From CAYZJK01 sp964479125 (GTDB lineage Bacteria > Patescibacteriota > Saccharimonadia > Saccharimonadales > Saccharimonadaceae): 12,881 nucleotides of DNA. The notes under the pieces are model-generated. The model was not told the origin of the DNA, ran no database searches, and was given only the letters and a program-made list of their open reading frames with translations. How positions within the stretch are numbered: the first letter of the stretch is position 1; each line of letters starts with the position of its first letter. The stretch is taken from the NCBI GenBank assembly GCA_964479125.1, contig CAYZJK010000025.1, positions 1-12,881 of the forward strand. Reading direction: 5' to 3'. A program made the position numbers and the translations under genes. Shown here piece by piece: positions 5,834 through 12,345 of the stretch.

Positions 5834-8074
5834 CTACTTGCTAGACTTATCTTCACTAGTGTCACCTTCAGCTTCGCTTTCTGGAATCTCTAGCTCAGAC
5901 ATCGGGATAGTAAAGCCGAATATACTTCCCTTACCTTCTTTAGACTTAAAGATTATGTCTCCACCGTGAGCTAGAATAACTTTCTTAGCTAGATATAGAC
6001 CTACGCCTGTACCATCCGGGCGACGACTACGAGCATTAGGAGCTCGGTAAAACTTAGTGAACAGTTGATCCTGGTCATCTTTCGGCACGCCCATACCACT
6101 ATCTTCTACCGTAAACTTAACTTGGTTCTTTTCCTGCTTAATCGTAACGATAATCTCTGAGTTTGGCTGTGAGTAGTAAACTGCGTTATCGATAAAGTTC
6201 ATTATTACCTGCCTAAGCTTAGCTTCATCGATCATAACCTTAGGAGGTAATTCACCTTCTTCTTTTAAGACAATCTCGAGCTTACGCCCGACTGATAACA
6301 CCCTCAGGAGTTCTACTTCACGAGAAATTAAGTCGTAAAGTGAAGCTGGGCGGCGCTCGATTGCAAAGCGTCCAGTCTGAATTCTCGAAACGTTAAGGAA
6401 ATCTTCAATTAACCTGACCATGTGCTGTGAACTAACGAAGGCTTCCTCGATTAGCTTACGTTGCTGCGGAGTTATATCTCCAGCGTCGCCATCTAGAATC
6501 ATACTTAAGTAGCCGTTAACGCTCGTAAGCGGCGTTCTAAGTTGATGCGAAGCAATACTCAGGAATTCATCTTTAACCTCGTCTAGGCGCTGCAATTGCT
6601 TATTGCTGCGCTTTAATTGACGAGTAGCTCTAGACACTTCAGTGCGAAGTCGTTTATTAAACTGCTGAATCTCCTCAAAGCGTAAACCGTTTTGAATTGA
6701 GACCGCTAACTCATCGCTAATTAGGTTAACTAAATGCATGTCTCCATCGTCATAAGGTAAGCCATTTACTCGTTCACCTAAGAACAGAACACCAACGTGG
6801 TCGTCACGAACCGATAGGCGAACGATTAAAGAGGCGCCCACCTTTTTAATGATACGGCTAGACTGCAATTGAGAGATATCGTTAGCTCTAGTAATCTGAG
6901 GAAGATCTTCGATAATCTCCTCTAGAGAATCCATCTGTCTTTGATAAAGCCTCTTTCGGTTCTTAGTTAGACGACTCACCCCGTAGTGATAAATCTTGCC
7001 ACTAGATGACAAGACGTAGAGTGAAGCATACTCTGGCTGAAGAGCGTCAGATATAACCTTCAGTGAGTTACGCACCATAACTGATAGTTCAATCTCATTA
7101 GCTGCGATTGAGCTAATCTTCTCAACCGTGTCATGCAGAGTGTAGTTTCGCCTAGAATAGAAGATAATATGAATAAATCGCTCCAGGTAGGCATGTATTG
7201 GCCGTACTGTCATAGCCAGCAAGACTGCACAAAGTAGGTAAAATATTTGCTGACCAGGTTCAAGCTCAGTTTCTGGGAAAATAAATCGATCAACAGCTAC
7301 TAAAATCACCAGATAAAGCACCAAGATAATGGCAATCAAAGAACTGTAAACCATCATCCGAGCTACAGCCATCCTTAGGTCTACCAGGCCTTGCTTTACC
7401 AACACAATAAAGACATACATTGAAAAGACCGCTACAAACAACGGGCCAATCCAAATCATATAGTAATTGCCGAGTAGCGGTAGGAATAAATCAAAGATAC
7501 TTCCACCCGCCATTGAAACTGCACAGATGACTATAATTCCATAAATCTGCCGGGCTAGAATAGGCTCGTTTTGCGACTTCGTTCGGTGATAACTCTGAAT
7601 TAGATTACTAAATGCCTTCAGGGCTAAAGCAGTAAACAGCAGTGCGTAAGCCGAGTAAGTCCAAAGATTAAGGCTAACTGTATTTTGCGCTTCAGGGCCG
7701 ACATTTACAGACTCAATTAACACCCCAGGCACAGATATCACCACCGACACAAGAGCGACCATAATAGTGTAAGCCAGAGGTTCAGCAAAGGTCTGTATCC
7801 GGGTGTATGGATAGTAAAGCGAGAAGAAATATAAAGAATAAGGAATTAATAGCGCAGCAATGTAGTATATATGCGCAAACAGTGTCGCTAGTCGCCCATC
7901 CTCTACATTAAGGAAGAATGTAATACCCATCGTCCAGGCAGCAGAAAAAACCGCCACCACACCAAGCCAGAGTGAAACTGGCTTCTTCTGCTTAGTAAAG
8001 AAGATGATTAGCGCCAGCGTCACAGAAGTAGCGGCGCTAATCAACAAAAGACTAGTTATCGCAGCCTGTATCAT
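5834..8074 (-). CDS. Membrane sensor histidine kinase (7-TM, GAF-like, HisKA, HATPase)
   Basis: A two-component sensor that autophosphorylates on His and passes the phosphate to a receiver Asp. Of 746 residues, about 1-295 contain seven or more hydrophobic spans resembling the histidine-kinase N-terminal 7TM type. About 320-465 is a GAF-like domain, followed by a coiled-coil-like stretch (about 465-500). The H box is SIASHQLRTPL with His510. The ATP-binding domain shows the N box (MNFIDNAVYY, 625-634), DSGMGVP (658-664), the F box LFTKFYR and GTGVGL (688-693). All key residues are present and no receiver domain is fused. The start overlaps the stop of the methyltransferase gene by ATGA, so translation is probably coupled and no separate promoter is needed. 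The divergent receiver gene is the likely partner. The signal is unknown; the N-terminal spans suggest a membrane or small-molecule cue. Confidence 0.93.
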   Translation of the reverse strand: MIQAAITSLLLISAATSVTLALIIFFTKQKKPVSLWLGVVAVFSAAWTMGITFFLNVEDGRLATLFAHIYYIAALLIPYSLYFFSLYYPYTRIQTFAEPLAYTIMVALVSVVISVPGVLIESVNVGPEAQNTVSLNLWTYSAYALLFTALALKAFSNLIQSYHRTKSQNEPILARQIYGIIVICAVSMAGGSIFDLFLPLLGNYYMIWIGPLFVAVFSMYVFIVLVKQGLVDLRMAVARMMVYSSLIAIILVLYLVILVAVDRFIFPETELEPGQQIFYLLCAVLLAMTVRPIHAYLERFIHIIFYSRRNYTLHDTVEKISSIAANEIELSVMVRNSLKVISDALQPEYASLYVLSSSGKIYHYGVSRLTKNRKRLYQRQMDSLEEIIEDLPQITRANDISQLQSSRIIKKVGASLIVRLSVRDDHVGVLFLGERVNGLPYDDGDMHLVNLISDELAVSIQNGLRFEEIQQFNKRLRTEVSRATRQLKRSNKQLQRLDEVKDEFLSIASHQLRTPLTSVNGYLSMILDGDAGDITPQQRKLIEEAFVSSQHMVRLIEDFLNVSRIQTGRFAIERRPASLYDLISREVELLRVLSVGRKLEIVLKEEGELPPKVMIDEAKLRQVIMNFIDNAVYYSQPNSEIIVTIKQEKNQVKFTVEDSGMGVPKDDQDQLFTKFYRAPNARSRRPDGTGVGLYLAKKVILAHGGDIIFKSKEGKGSIFGFTIPMSELEIPESEAEGDTSEDKSSK

Positions 8075-9048
8075 GCAGACTTAACCACCCCATAGGTACC
8101 ATATACATTGTCATCAGGTAGCATAATAGTTAGCTCGTCAGGAGCAATACCAGCCTTTAGTACTAGCTGTTCAATTTCAATCTCCTTACGAGGATGAACC
8201 CCTGGCCAACAGACTGCACGCTTATGGATGTCTAAATTAGGATGAGTTGGCCTCATGTTAGTAAATACCATCACGCCACCCTTAGGTAGCAGGTCGTACA
8301 TCCGCTTCAAAAGCTTTACGATCTCTTTTTCGCCTAGATATTCAAATAAACCCATTGCATCAATACAGTCTGGACCAAACTCCTCAATCACCTGATCCAT
8401 CTTCTCAGCGTCTTTAATAACATTGAAGTTTTCAAACCGCATAGTATCTTCTGGCTTCTCGTACTTTTCAGAAAGTGTCTTTGAGAAATCTAAAGCCTCT
8501 TGGTCGCTATCTATAAATAAGTGGTCAATTGGAGATACGAATGCGCTAGCTGCATCAAAGGTCGGCTGCCCGGTACCACTAGCAATACTCACCCACTTGA
8601 TTCGGCCTTGATCAACTAAACTCTTAGAAATAAACCAAGTCATCGCATGAGCCCTAGAGCGAATACCTCGACCGTCATAAGAGTGTCTAAATAGCGTCTT
8701 AGTAATTAGATCTAAGCGCTTGTTGTTATCTATTCGCCTACGATCTGGGTTATGGACATAATAAGTCGCGAAGCCACCTGGCATATGTTGGACCCAAGCC
8801 CGCATCGCTGGAGTTAAGCGCAACATGAAACGAGCATAGTTGTTTGGCGCATCAGCTGGCATATCTGGCCGACTCTTTAGATACCTAGTTAGGCCACTAG
8901 AAAATAAAGCCAACCCCCACCTTTGAATTGAATAACGCTTTTTAGAAAATCGGTCACGTACAGCTAATCTGACGATTCTAGAGCCCTTTTTAGATGTTGA
9001 TTTTTTCTTAATAGTTAAAGAAAAGAAGTTAAATTTCTCTGAGCTCAT
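8071..9048 (-). CDS. Class I SAM-dependent methyltransferase, substrate unknown
   Basis: 325 residues. The Rossmann methyltransferase core starts near residue 150: motif I WVSIASGTGQP (152-162), the acidic end of strand 2 at LFIDSD (177-182, probable SAM ribose contact), DAMGLFEYL (230-238, motif IV region) and LLPKGGVMVFTNM (253-265, motif VI region). The first 150 residues are basic and helical-looking with a conserved-looking segment (FRHSYDGRGIRSRAH) just before the core, perhaps the substrate part. No signal peptide, so cytoplasmic. It is the first gene of a two-gene unit whose second gene is the histidine kinase, joined by an ATGA overlap. Such tight coupling suggests a shared pathway, but whether the target is protein, RNA, lipid or small molecule cannot be told. 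Upstream is a 17-bp-spaced promoter and only a weak Shine-Dalgarno (GGGA, far from the ATG). Confidence 0.85.
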   Translation of the reverse strand: MSSEKFNFFSLTIKKKSTSKKGSRIVRLAVRDRFSKKRYSIQRWGLALFSSGLTRYLKSRPDMPADAPNNYARFMLRLTPAMRAWVQHMPGGFATYYVHNPDRRRIDNNKRLDLITKTLFRHSYDGRGIRSRAHAMTWFISKSLVDQGRIKWVSIASGTGQPTFDAASAFVSPIDHLFIDSDQEALDFSKTLSEKYEKPEDTMRFENFNVIKDAEKMDQVIEEFGPDCIDAMGLFEYLGEKEIVKLLKRMYDLLPKGGVMVFTNMRPTHPNLDIHKRAVCWPGVHPRKEIEIEQLVLKAGIAPDELTIMLPDDNVYGTYGVVKSA

Positions 9049-9067
9049 AGTTAAGTAGTCCCTATTA

Positions 9068-9096
9068 CTAATACGCTTATTGTTTGCTATAGTAAA
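9068..9096 (-). promoter_or_regulatory. Promoter of the methyltransferase-kinase operon
   Basis: On the minus strand TTTACT (9096-9091) and TATTAG (9073-9068) are spaced by 17 bp, predicting a start near 9061, about 13 nt before the ATG. Its -35 overlaps the -10 of the divergent receiver gene, so the two polymerases would compete or respond to one regulator. Confidence 0.55.
9085..9093 (+). promoter_or_regulatory. Extended -10 promoter of the receiver gene
   Basis: TGC-TATAGT, with 9 nt to the ATG at 9103, so the transcript should have a leader of 0-3 nt. No clear -35. Bases 9091-9093 are shared with the -35 of the opposing operon. Confidence 0.7.
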
Positions 9097-9102
9097 TACT
9101 AT

Positions 9103-9474
9103 ATGACAAAAGTAGCCATTATAGAAGACGACCCGGCAATTAATCAGATGTACCGCATGAAGTTCGAGAACGAAGGGTTTAACGTTCGTCTCGCAAGTGA
9201 TGGTCAGACTGGCTATGAGATGGTTAAGTCTTTCAAACCTGACATCATCCTCCTAGACCTACAAATGCCAGAAGTTAGTGGTCTTGAAGTTCTACGTCGA
9301 ATCCGCGGAGAAGAATGGGGTAAAGATACTCCGGTCATCATCCTTACTAATCTTGGTGAAGAAGAGTCTCCAAGCGAGATTAAAGACCTAAAAGTAGAAA
9401 CCTATATCGTTAAGGCTGACCTTACACCTCGTCAGGTAGTGGCGCGCGTTAAAGAGGCGCTCGGTATCGAATAG
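9103..9474 (+). CDS. Stand-alone response-regulator receiver domain
   Basis: 123 residues, a complete CheY-like receiver with no output domain. The acidic pair is Glu8/Asp9/Asp10 (IIEDD), the phospho-acceptor Asp52 (LLDLQMP), the switch Thr82 (IILTN) and Lys104 (YIVKAD). Length fits a lone receiver, so it must act by protein contact or phosphorelay rather than by binding DNA itself. It is divergent from the methyltransferase-kinase operon and is the natural acceptor for that kinase, though other kinases elsewhere in the genome cannot be excluded. The ATG sits 9 nt after an extended -10 with no Shine-Dalgarno. The stop is followed by a strong terminator. Confidence 0.93.
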   Translation: MTKVAIIEDDPAINQMYRMKFENEGFNVRLASDGQTGYEMVKSFKPDIILLDLQMPEVSGLEVLRRIRGEEWGKDTPVIILTNLGEEESPSEIKDLKVETYIVKADLTPRQVVARVKEALGIE

Positions 9475-9494
9475 CATTTACTGCGATTGAAAAT

Positions 9495-9520
9495 AAAATA
9501 CACCCAATCGGGTGTATTTT
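9495..9520. terminator. Bidirectional terminator between receiver and folD genes
   Basis: A perfect 11-bp stem (9495-9505 with 9510-9520) closed by the tetraloop AATC, with an A-run on the left and T-run on the right. It lies between two convergent stops (9474 and 9548) and can serve both. Confidence 0.85.
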
Positions 9521-9547
9521 TCTTAATCAATACTACACTCCAGAGAG

Positions 9548-10375
9548 TTAAAAGTCAGACTTAAGTTCAGCCTGCCTCCTGGCGCTAGTGATTACATTAT
9601 CAAATAAAGCTGCGACTGTTAGCGGACCAACTCCACCCTTAATCGGTGTAATACTAATGTCGTCTCGTTCGCGAACCGACTCTTCCACATCACCTACTAG
9701 CACACCACCTTCATTAGCCGTACCAGCATCGACCACTACACCACCCTTCTTTACCATCTGACTAGTAATGATTCGAGGTGATCCGGTCGCTGAAATGATG
9801 ATGTCGAACCTAGGTAAGACTTCAGCTAACCTATCGCTATCTTCAATATCAAACCCTTCGACTTTAATATTAGAGTTTTTAAACATCCTAAGTAACGGTG
9901 CGCCAACAAGCCTACCTCGACTACCGACAATAGCTACACTCTTGCTGCCTAGCTCTACACCATAACCTGACAATAACCAGTTTATAGCCATTGGAGTAGC
10001 AGCGTCAAAAGGCGACTCCCCAGTTAAACCGTCAACATCCTGATTAGGATTAATTAAATCTATCATCTCATCAGTCTTAGATGTGTCTTCTATTGGTAGT
10101 TGCAAAATAACGCCGTGAAGCGATTCATCTTTACTTAACTCTTTAAGCCGAGCAGGAAGCGTATCCATATCTTCGTCATAGGTATCTACCTCGACTAAAA
10201 TATCTTCAGCATAGCGCTGCTTAACACCTATGTAGCGATCAACCGCTAAATTACCACCACACTTAACGATAGCCAATCTCGGAATAATTTTATGAGATTG
10301 TCGCAGGTTACGCACCTGCTTTAATTGTCTGACTTTTATAAAGGAAACCAGCTCTGCTCCATCGAGTATCTTCAT
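9548..10375 (-). CDS. folD: FolD, methylenetetrahydrofolate dehydrogenase/cyclohydrolase
   Basis: Interconverts 5,10-methylene-, 5,10-methenyl- and 10-formyl-tetrahydrofolate in the cytoplasm, supplying one-carbon units. 275 residues, normal for the family (about 280-300). Visible signatures are Tyr48/Lys52 (RYIGVKQRY, matching the family's Tyr-x3-Lys), Gln92 in LQLP, Asp115 in QDVDG, a nucleotide-binding turn GSRGRLVGAP (151-160) and PIKGGVGPLT (244-253). The family's usual PCTP is here ATPMA, and the turn reads GSRGRLVG in place of GRSxIVG, so cofactor preference may differ. The start is the ATG at 10375: the extended -10 (10382-10390, minus strand) ends 6 nt before it, so the message is predicted to be leaderless, and an earlier in-frame ATG at 10513 lies upstream of the promoter. 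It forms a single-gene unit. Confidence 0.92.
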   Translation of the reverse strand: MKILDGAELVSFIKVRQLKQVRNLRQSHKIIPRLAIVKCGGNLAVDRYIGVKQRYAEDILVEVDTYDEDMDTLPARLKELSKDESLHGVILQLPIEDTSKTDEMIDLINPNQDVDGLTGESPFDAATPMAINWLLSGYGVELGSKSVAIVGSRGRLVGAPLLRMFKNSNIKVEGFDIEDSDRLAEVLPRFDIIISATGSPRIITSQMVKKGGVVVDAGTANEGGVLVGDVEESVRERDDISITPIKGGVGPLTVAALFDNVITSARRQAELKSDF

Positions 10376-10381
10376 ACTACT

Positions 10382-10390
10382 AGTATAACA
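10382..10390 (-). promoter_or_regulatory. Extended -10 promoter of folD
   Basis: On the minus strand TGT-TATACT, followed by exactly 6 nt (AGTAGT) and the ATG. The predicted first transcribed base is the A of the start codon. No Shine-Dalgarno. Confidence 0.75.
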
Positions 10391-10440
10391 GTGATGATGT
10401 GAACTATATATTCCGTAAAGCATCCATTCAAGCATCTTAC

Positions 10441-10449
10441 TGATATGAT
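10441..10449 (+). promoter_or_regulatory. Extended -10 promoter of the two-span hypothetical gene
   Basis: TGA-TATGAT predicts a start near 10456. The upstream in-frame ATG at 10445 lies inside this box and so cannot be the start; ATG 10490 remains, with a leader of about 34 nt. Confidence 0.6.
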
Positions 10450-10489
10450 AGTTGCAATAGAACAAATTAAACCGAATCGAGAGAGCGCA

Positions 10490-10999
10490 ATGTACGAAAG
10501 CACCAATAAGCACTACGCCAACCCTTCATATAGCCATGAGATAGGCCCCGTGACCCCATCATTCAACAGTACAGCTAGCAGCCAGCTCGCTCAGTCGACC
10601 ACTCACTCATCCTCTAATCAAGAAATGTTCAGCGGATATGAGCTATCTTTTACAGACATACTTCAAATAGTTATCGTTTTACAAGTTCTATATTTTCTTA
10701 TACAACTTACAGCCCTGCTCTCTGTCATCCAACTAAACAGTAACTTTAAGCGGTTCCTCGATATGTATGCAGCGGACAGGGAGGATGAAAGTGCAGTCAC
10801 CCCACTCAATAATCACATTGAAACAGGTATTGAGAACGAATCAAAAGAAGTCGGTGCATATAAAAACACTGAAACAGAAGAGCAAATTGCAGCGACGAAA
10901 GATCAAATCCCTATAGTGAGAAGGAACCTCTTAATAGCGCTAGGCGGACTAACATTTATATGGATTCTTATTATAGCCCTTATTAACTTCAATACTTAA
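10490..10999 (+). CDS. Two-span membrane protein of unknown function
   Basis: No family recognised. From ATG 10490 it has 169 residues: a Ser/Thr/Asn/Gln-rich N-terminus (1-54), a membrane span at about 57-80 (LQIVIVLQVLYFLIQLTALL), a loop of about 60 residues rich in Glu, Asn and Thr (about 95-140), and a second span at about 146-164 (LLIALGGLTFIWILIIALI). The first span is followed by NSNFKRF and the second preceded by VRRN, so the acidic loop is probably cytoplasmic with both ends outside. GAGAG (10480-10484) is a weak Shine-Dalgarno. It stands alone between folD (divergent) and tRNA-His. No clear terminator follows, so it may read into the tRNA. Confidence 0.7.
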   Translation: MYESTNKHYANPSYSHEIGPVTPSFNSTASSQLAQSTTHSSSNQEMFSGYELSFTDILQIVIVLQVLYFLIQLTALLSVIQLNSNFKRFLDMYAADREDESAVTPLNNHIETGIENESKEVGAYKNTETEEQIAATKDQIPIVRRNLLIALGGLTFIWILIIALINFNT

Positions 11000-11044
11000 C
11001 CAGTTCCCAGTTAGCTTAATAGTCTAGATATGGTTTAATTATTT

Positions 11045-11053
11045 TGTTATAAT
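11045..11053 (+). promoter_or_regulatory. Extended -10 promoter of tRNA-His
   Basis: TGT-TATAAT, with the tRNA beginning 12 nt after the box. No convincing -35. Confidence 0.7.
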
Positions 11054-11064
11054 ATTACGGACGT

Positions 11065-11142
11065 GGCGGATGTAGCTCAGTTGGTTAGAGCGTCGGGTTG
11101 TGGTTCCGAAGGTCGTGGGTTCGATCCCCATCATTCGCCCCA
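11065..11142 (+). tRNA. tRNA-His (GUG), with encoded G-1 and CCA
   Basis: The cloverleaf closes: acceptor GCGGATG/CATTCGC, D stem GCTC/GAGC, anticodon stem TCGGG/TCCGA with loop TTGTGGT (anticodon GTG), T stem GTGGG/CCCAT. The base before the acceptor is G (11065) and the discriminator is C (11139), the G-1:C73 pair that marks tRNA-His for its synthetase. CCA is encoded (11140-11142). Confidence 0.95.
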
Positions 11143-11152
11143 GAATATAAAT

Positions 11153-11171
11153 CCTCGCAAGAGGTTTTTTT
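11153..11171 (+). terminator. Terminator of tRNA-His
   Basis: CCTC-GCAA-GAGG (11153-11164), a GNRA-type tetraloop, followed by seven T (11165-11171). Confidence 0.75.
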
Positions 11172-11198
11172 ACTAGTAAGAGTTTGTCTATTGTAGTT

Positions 11199-11207
11199 TG
11201 CTATACT
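11199..11207 (+). promoter_or_regulatory. Extended -10 promoter of tRNA-Arg
   Basis: TGC-TATACT, ending 10 nt before the first base of the tRNA. No convincing -35. Confidence 0.7.
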
Positions 11208-11217
11208 AGTTATATAT

Positions 11218-11293
11218 GCCCCGGTAGCTCAGTGGATAGAGCAAGAGACTTCTAAGCTTTTGGCCGTAGGTTCGATTCCTACCCGGGGTACCA
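11218..11293 (+). tRNA. tRNA-Arg (UCU), CCA encoded
   Basis: Acceptor GCCCCGG/CCGGGGT (first pair G-U), D stem GCTC/GAGC, anticodon loop CTTCTAA (anticodon TCT), T stem GTAGG/CCTAC, discriminator A and encoded CCA (11291-11293). The anticodon stem AGAGA/GCTTT is weak: A-U, G-U, A-U, G-C, then an A-G mismatch next to the loop (31/39). It reads AGA and AGG codons. Confidence 0.92.
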
Positions 11294-11303
11294 GATAGAA
11301 TCT

Positions 11304-11329
11304 ATAACCTCTTTGGGAGGTTATTTTTT
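11304..11329 (+). terminator. Terminator of tRNA-Arg
   Basis: ATAACCTC (11304-11311) pairs with GAGGTTAT (11317-11324) around TTTGG, followed by a T run to 11329. Confidence 0.85.
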
Positions 11330-11366
11330 ATTACTTAACCACTTTAGAGTAAAAATTTGACTTGTC

Positions 11367-11375
11367 TGGTAAGAT
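11367..11375 (+). promoter_or_regulatory. Extended -10 promoter of murI
   Basis: TGG-TAAGAT ends 6 nt before the ATG at 11382, so transcription should begin on the start codon. TTGACT at 11357-11362 is too close (7 bp) to be its -35. Confidence 0.65.
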
Positions 11376-11381
11376 AGGGCT

Positions 11382-12032
11382 ATGAAGATTGGCGTATTCG
11401 ATTCCGGCATTGGCGGTAAGTCAATTGCCAACTCTCTTCAGGCAGACTATCCTGAGGCTGAGATTATATACGTCAACGATAAAGAGAACGTACCCTACGG
11501 CAATCGTCCCCTTGAAGAAATCCTATACCTTACTAATGACGCTATCCAACCTCTGATAGAAGCCAAGTGCGACGTCATAGTTATCGCTTGCAATACTGCT
11601 ACTGCCGCGGCGATTGAAGCGCTAAGATTCAAATACCCTAACATTCCGTTTATTGGTCTCGAGCCGATGGTTAAACCGGCTAGCAAATTAACTAAGACTG
11701 GCGTAATTGCAATCTGTGCCACTCCATTTACTTTATCTAGCTACCGCTACTTAAAGCTAAAAGAAAAGTATGCCTCAGATATAAAAGTTATCGAACCTGA
11801 CTGCAGTAAGTGGGCTTATTTAATAGAAAGTAACCAGATTAACACCAAAATTATTGATGAAGCTATTAGTGAAGTCTGCGTCAAAAAGGCTGATGTTATA
11901 GTGTTAGCCTGCACGCACTATCATTGGATTAAGGAAGAAATCACTGAACTCACCAAAGGCAGAGCTATTGTCATCAACCCATCAGAGGCAATATCTAGAC
12001 GAGTTGCGAGCATATTGAAGATAAAAACTTAA
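11382..12032 (+). CDS. murI: Glutamate racemase
   Basis: Interconverts L- and D-glutamate in the cytoplasm, supplying D-Glu for peptidoglycan. Visible family signatures are GVFDSGIGGKS at the N-terminus (Asp7, Ser8), NVPYGNR (36-42), the first catalytic Cys70 in IACNTATA, and the second Cys177 with His179 in LACTHYHW. Both catalytic cysteines are present, so it should be active. At 216 residues it is shorter than typical racemases (about 255-285), with loss spread between and after the motifs, consistent with a reduced genome. It is predicted to be leaderless (extended -10 ends 6 nt before the ATG; the AGGG just upstream is too close to act as Shine-Dalgarno). It stands alone between tRNA-Arg and tRNA-Lys. 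The broader Asp/Glu racemase superfamily is the only alternative. Confidence 0.92.
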   Translation: MKIGVFDSGIGGKSIANSLQADYPEAEIIYVNDKENVPYGNRPLEEILYLTNDAIQPLIEAKCDVIVIACNTATAAAIEALRFKYPNIPFIGLEPMVKPASKLTKTGVIAICATPFTLSSYRYLKLKEKYASDIKVIEPDCSKWAYLIESNQINTKIIDEAISEVCVKKADVIVLACTHYHWIKEEITELTKGRAIVINPSEAISRRVASILKIKT

Positions 12033-12049
12033 ACTTACAGAGGTTAAAT

Positions 12050-12083
12050 AGGTATTTAATTAAATTAAATTGCCCTAATACCT
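12050..12083 (+). terminator. Weak hairpin after murI, possible terminator
   Basis: AGGTATT (12050-12056) pairs with AATACCT (12077-12083) across an AT-rich 20-nt loop. There is no proper T-run, and its right arm touches the -35 box of the tRNA-Lys promoter. Termination of murI here is uncertain; read-through into the tRNA is possible. Confidence 0.3.
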
Positions 12084-12111
12084 TGTCTAAACCCCAATAT
12101 TACGGTATAAT
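12083..12111 (+). promoter_or_regulatory. Promoter of tRNA-Lys
   Basis: TTGTCT (12083-12088) and TATAAT (12106-12111) with 17-bp spacing. The tRNA begins 11 nt after the -10. This is one of the few promoters in the window with both boxes near consensus. Confidence 0.8.
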
Positions 12112-12122
12112 TCCTAAAGTTT

Positions 12123-12199
12123 GGGTCAGTAGCTCAGCTGGTTAGAGCACCTGCCTCTTAAGCAGGGTGTCGAGGGTTCGAGTCCCTCCTGACCCACCA
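12123..12199 (+). tRNA. tRNA-Lys (CUU), CCA encoded
   Basis: The cloverleaf is fully paired: acceptor GGGTCAG/CTGACCC, D stem GCTC/GAGC, anticodon stem CCTGC/GCAGG with loop CTCTTAA (anticodon CTT), T stem GAGGG/CCCTC, discriminator A, CCA at 12197-12199. It reads AAG, which is frequent in the surface-protein gene. Confidence 0.95.
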
Positions 12200-12243
12200 A
12201 ATAAAGGACACTCTTTGATCGCTACCGAGAGTGTTTTTTATTT
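12199..12243 (+). terminator. Terminator of tRNA-Lys
   Basis: ACACTCT (12208-12214) pairs with AGAGTGT (12228-12234). The stem continues outward through two G-U pairs into AAATAAA (12199-12205) with TTTATTT (12237-12243), for 16 bp in all. A T run (12234-12239) follows the core. Confidence 0.8.
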
Positions 12244-12329
12244 GGGAGCGATTTTACGCTTTTATAAATCTCATCTATTTAACTAAACTTTTCTGAAGCA
12301 AAACCCTAGCATTCTTATGTTTATTTATT

Positions 12330-12335
12330 TATAAT
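12330..12335 (+). promoter_or_regulatory. -10 box of the antiporter gene
   Basis: A consensus TATAAT in AT-rich DNA, 10 nt before the ATG at 12346, so the predicted leader is 0-4 nt. No TG extension and no clear -35. Confidence 0.55.
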
Positions 12336-12345
12336 TAGCGACTGT

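Noticed and set aside
10445..10489. Upstream ATG adding 15 residues to the two-span protein
   Set aside because: It lies inside the extended -10 box, so it would not be transcribed from that promoter.
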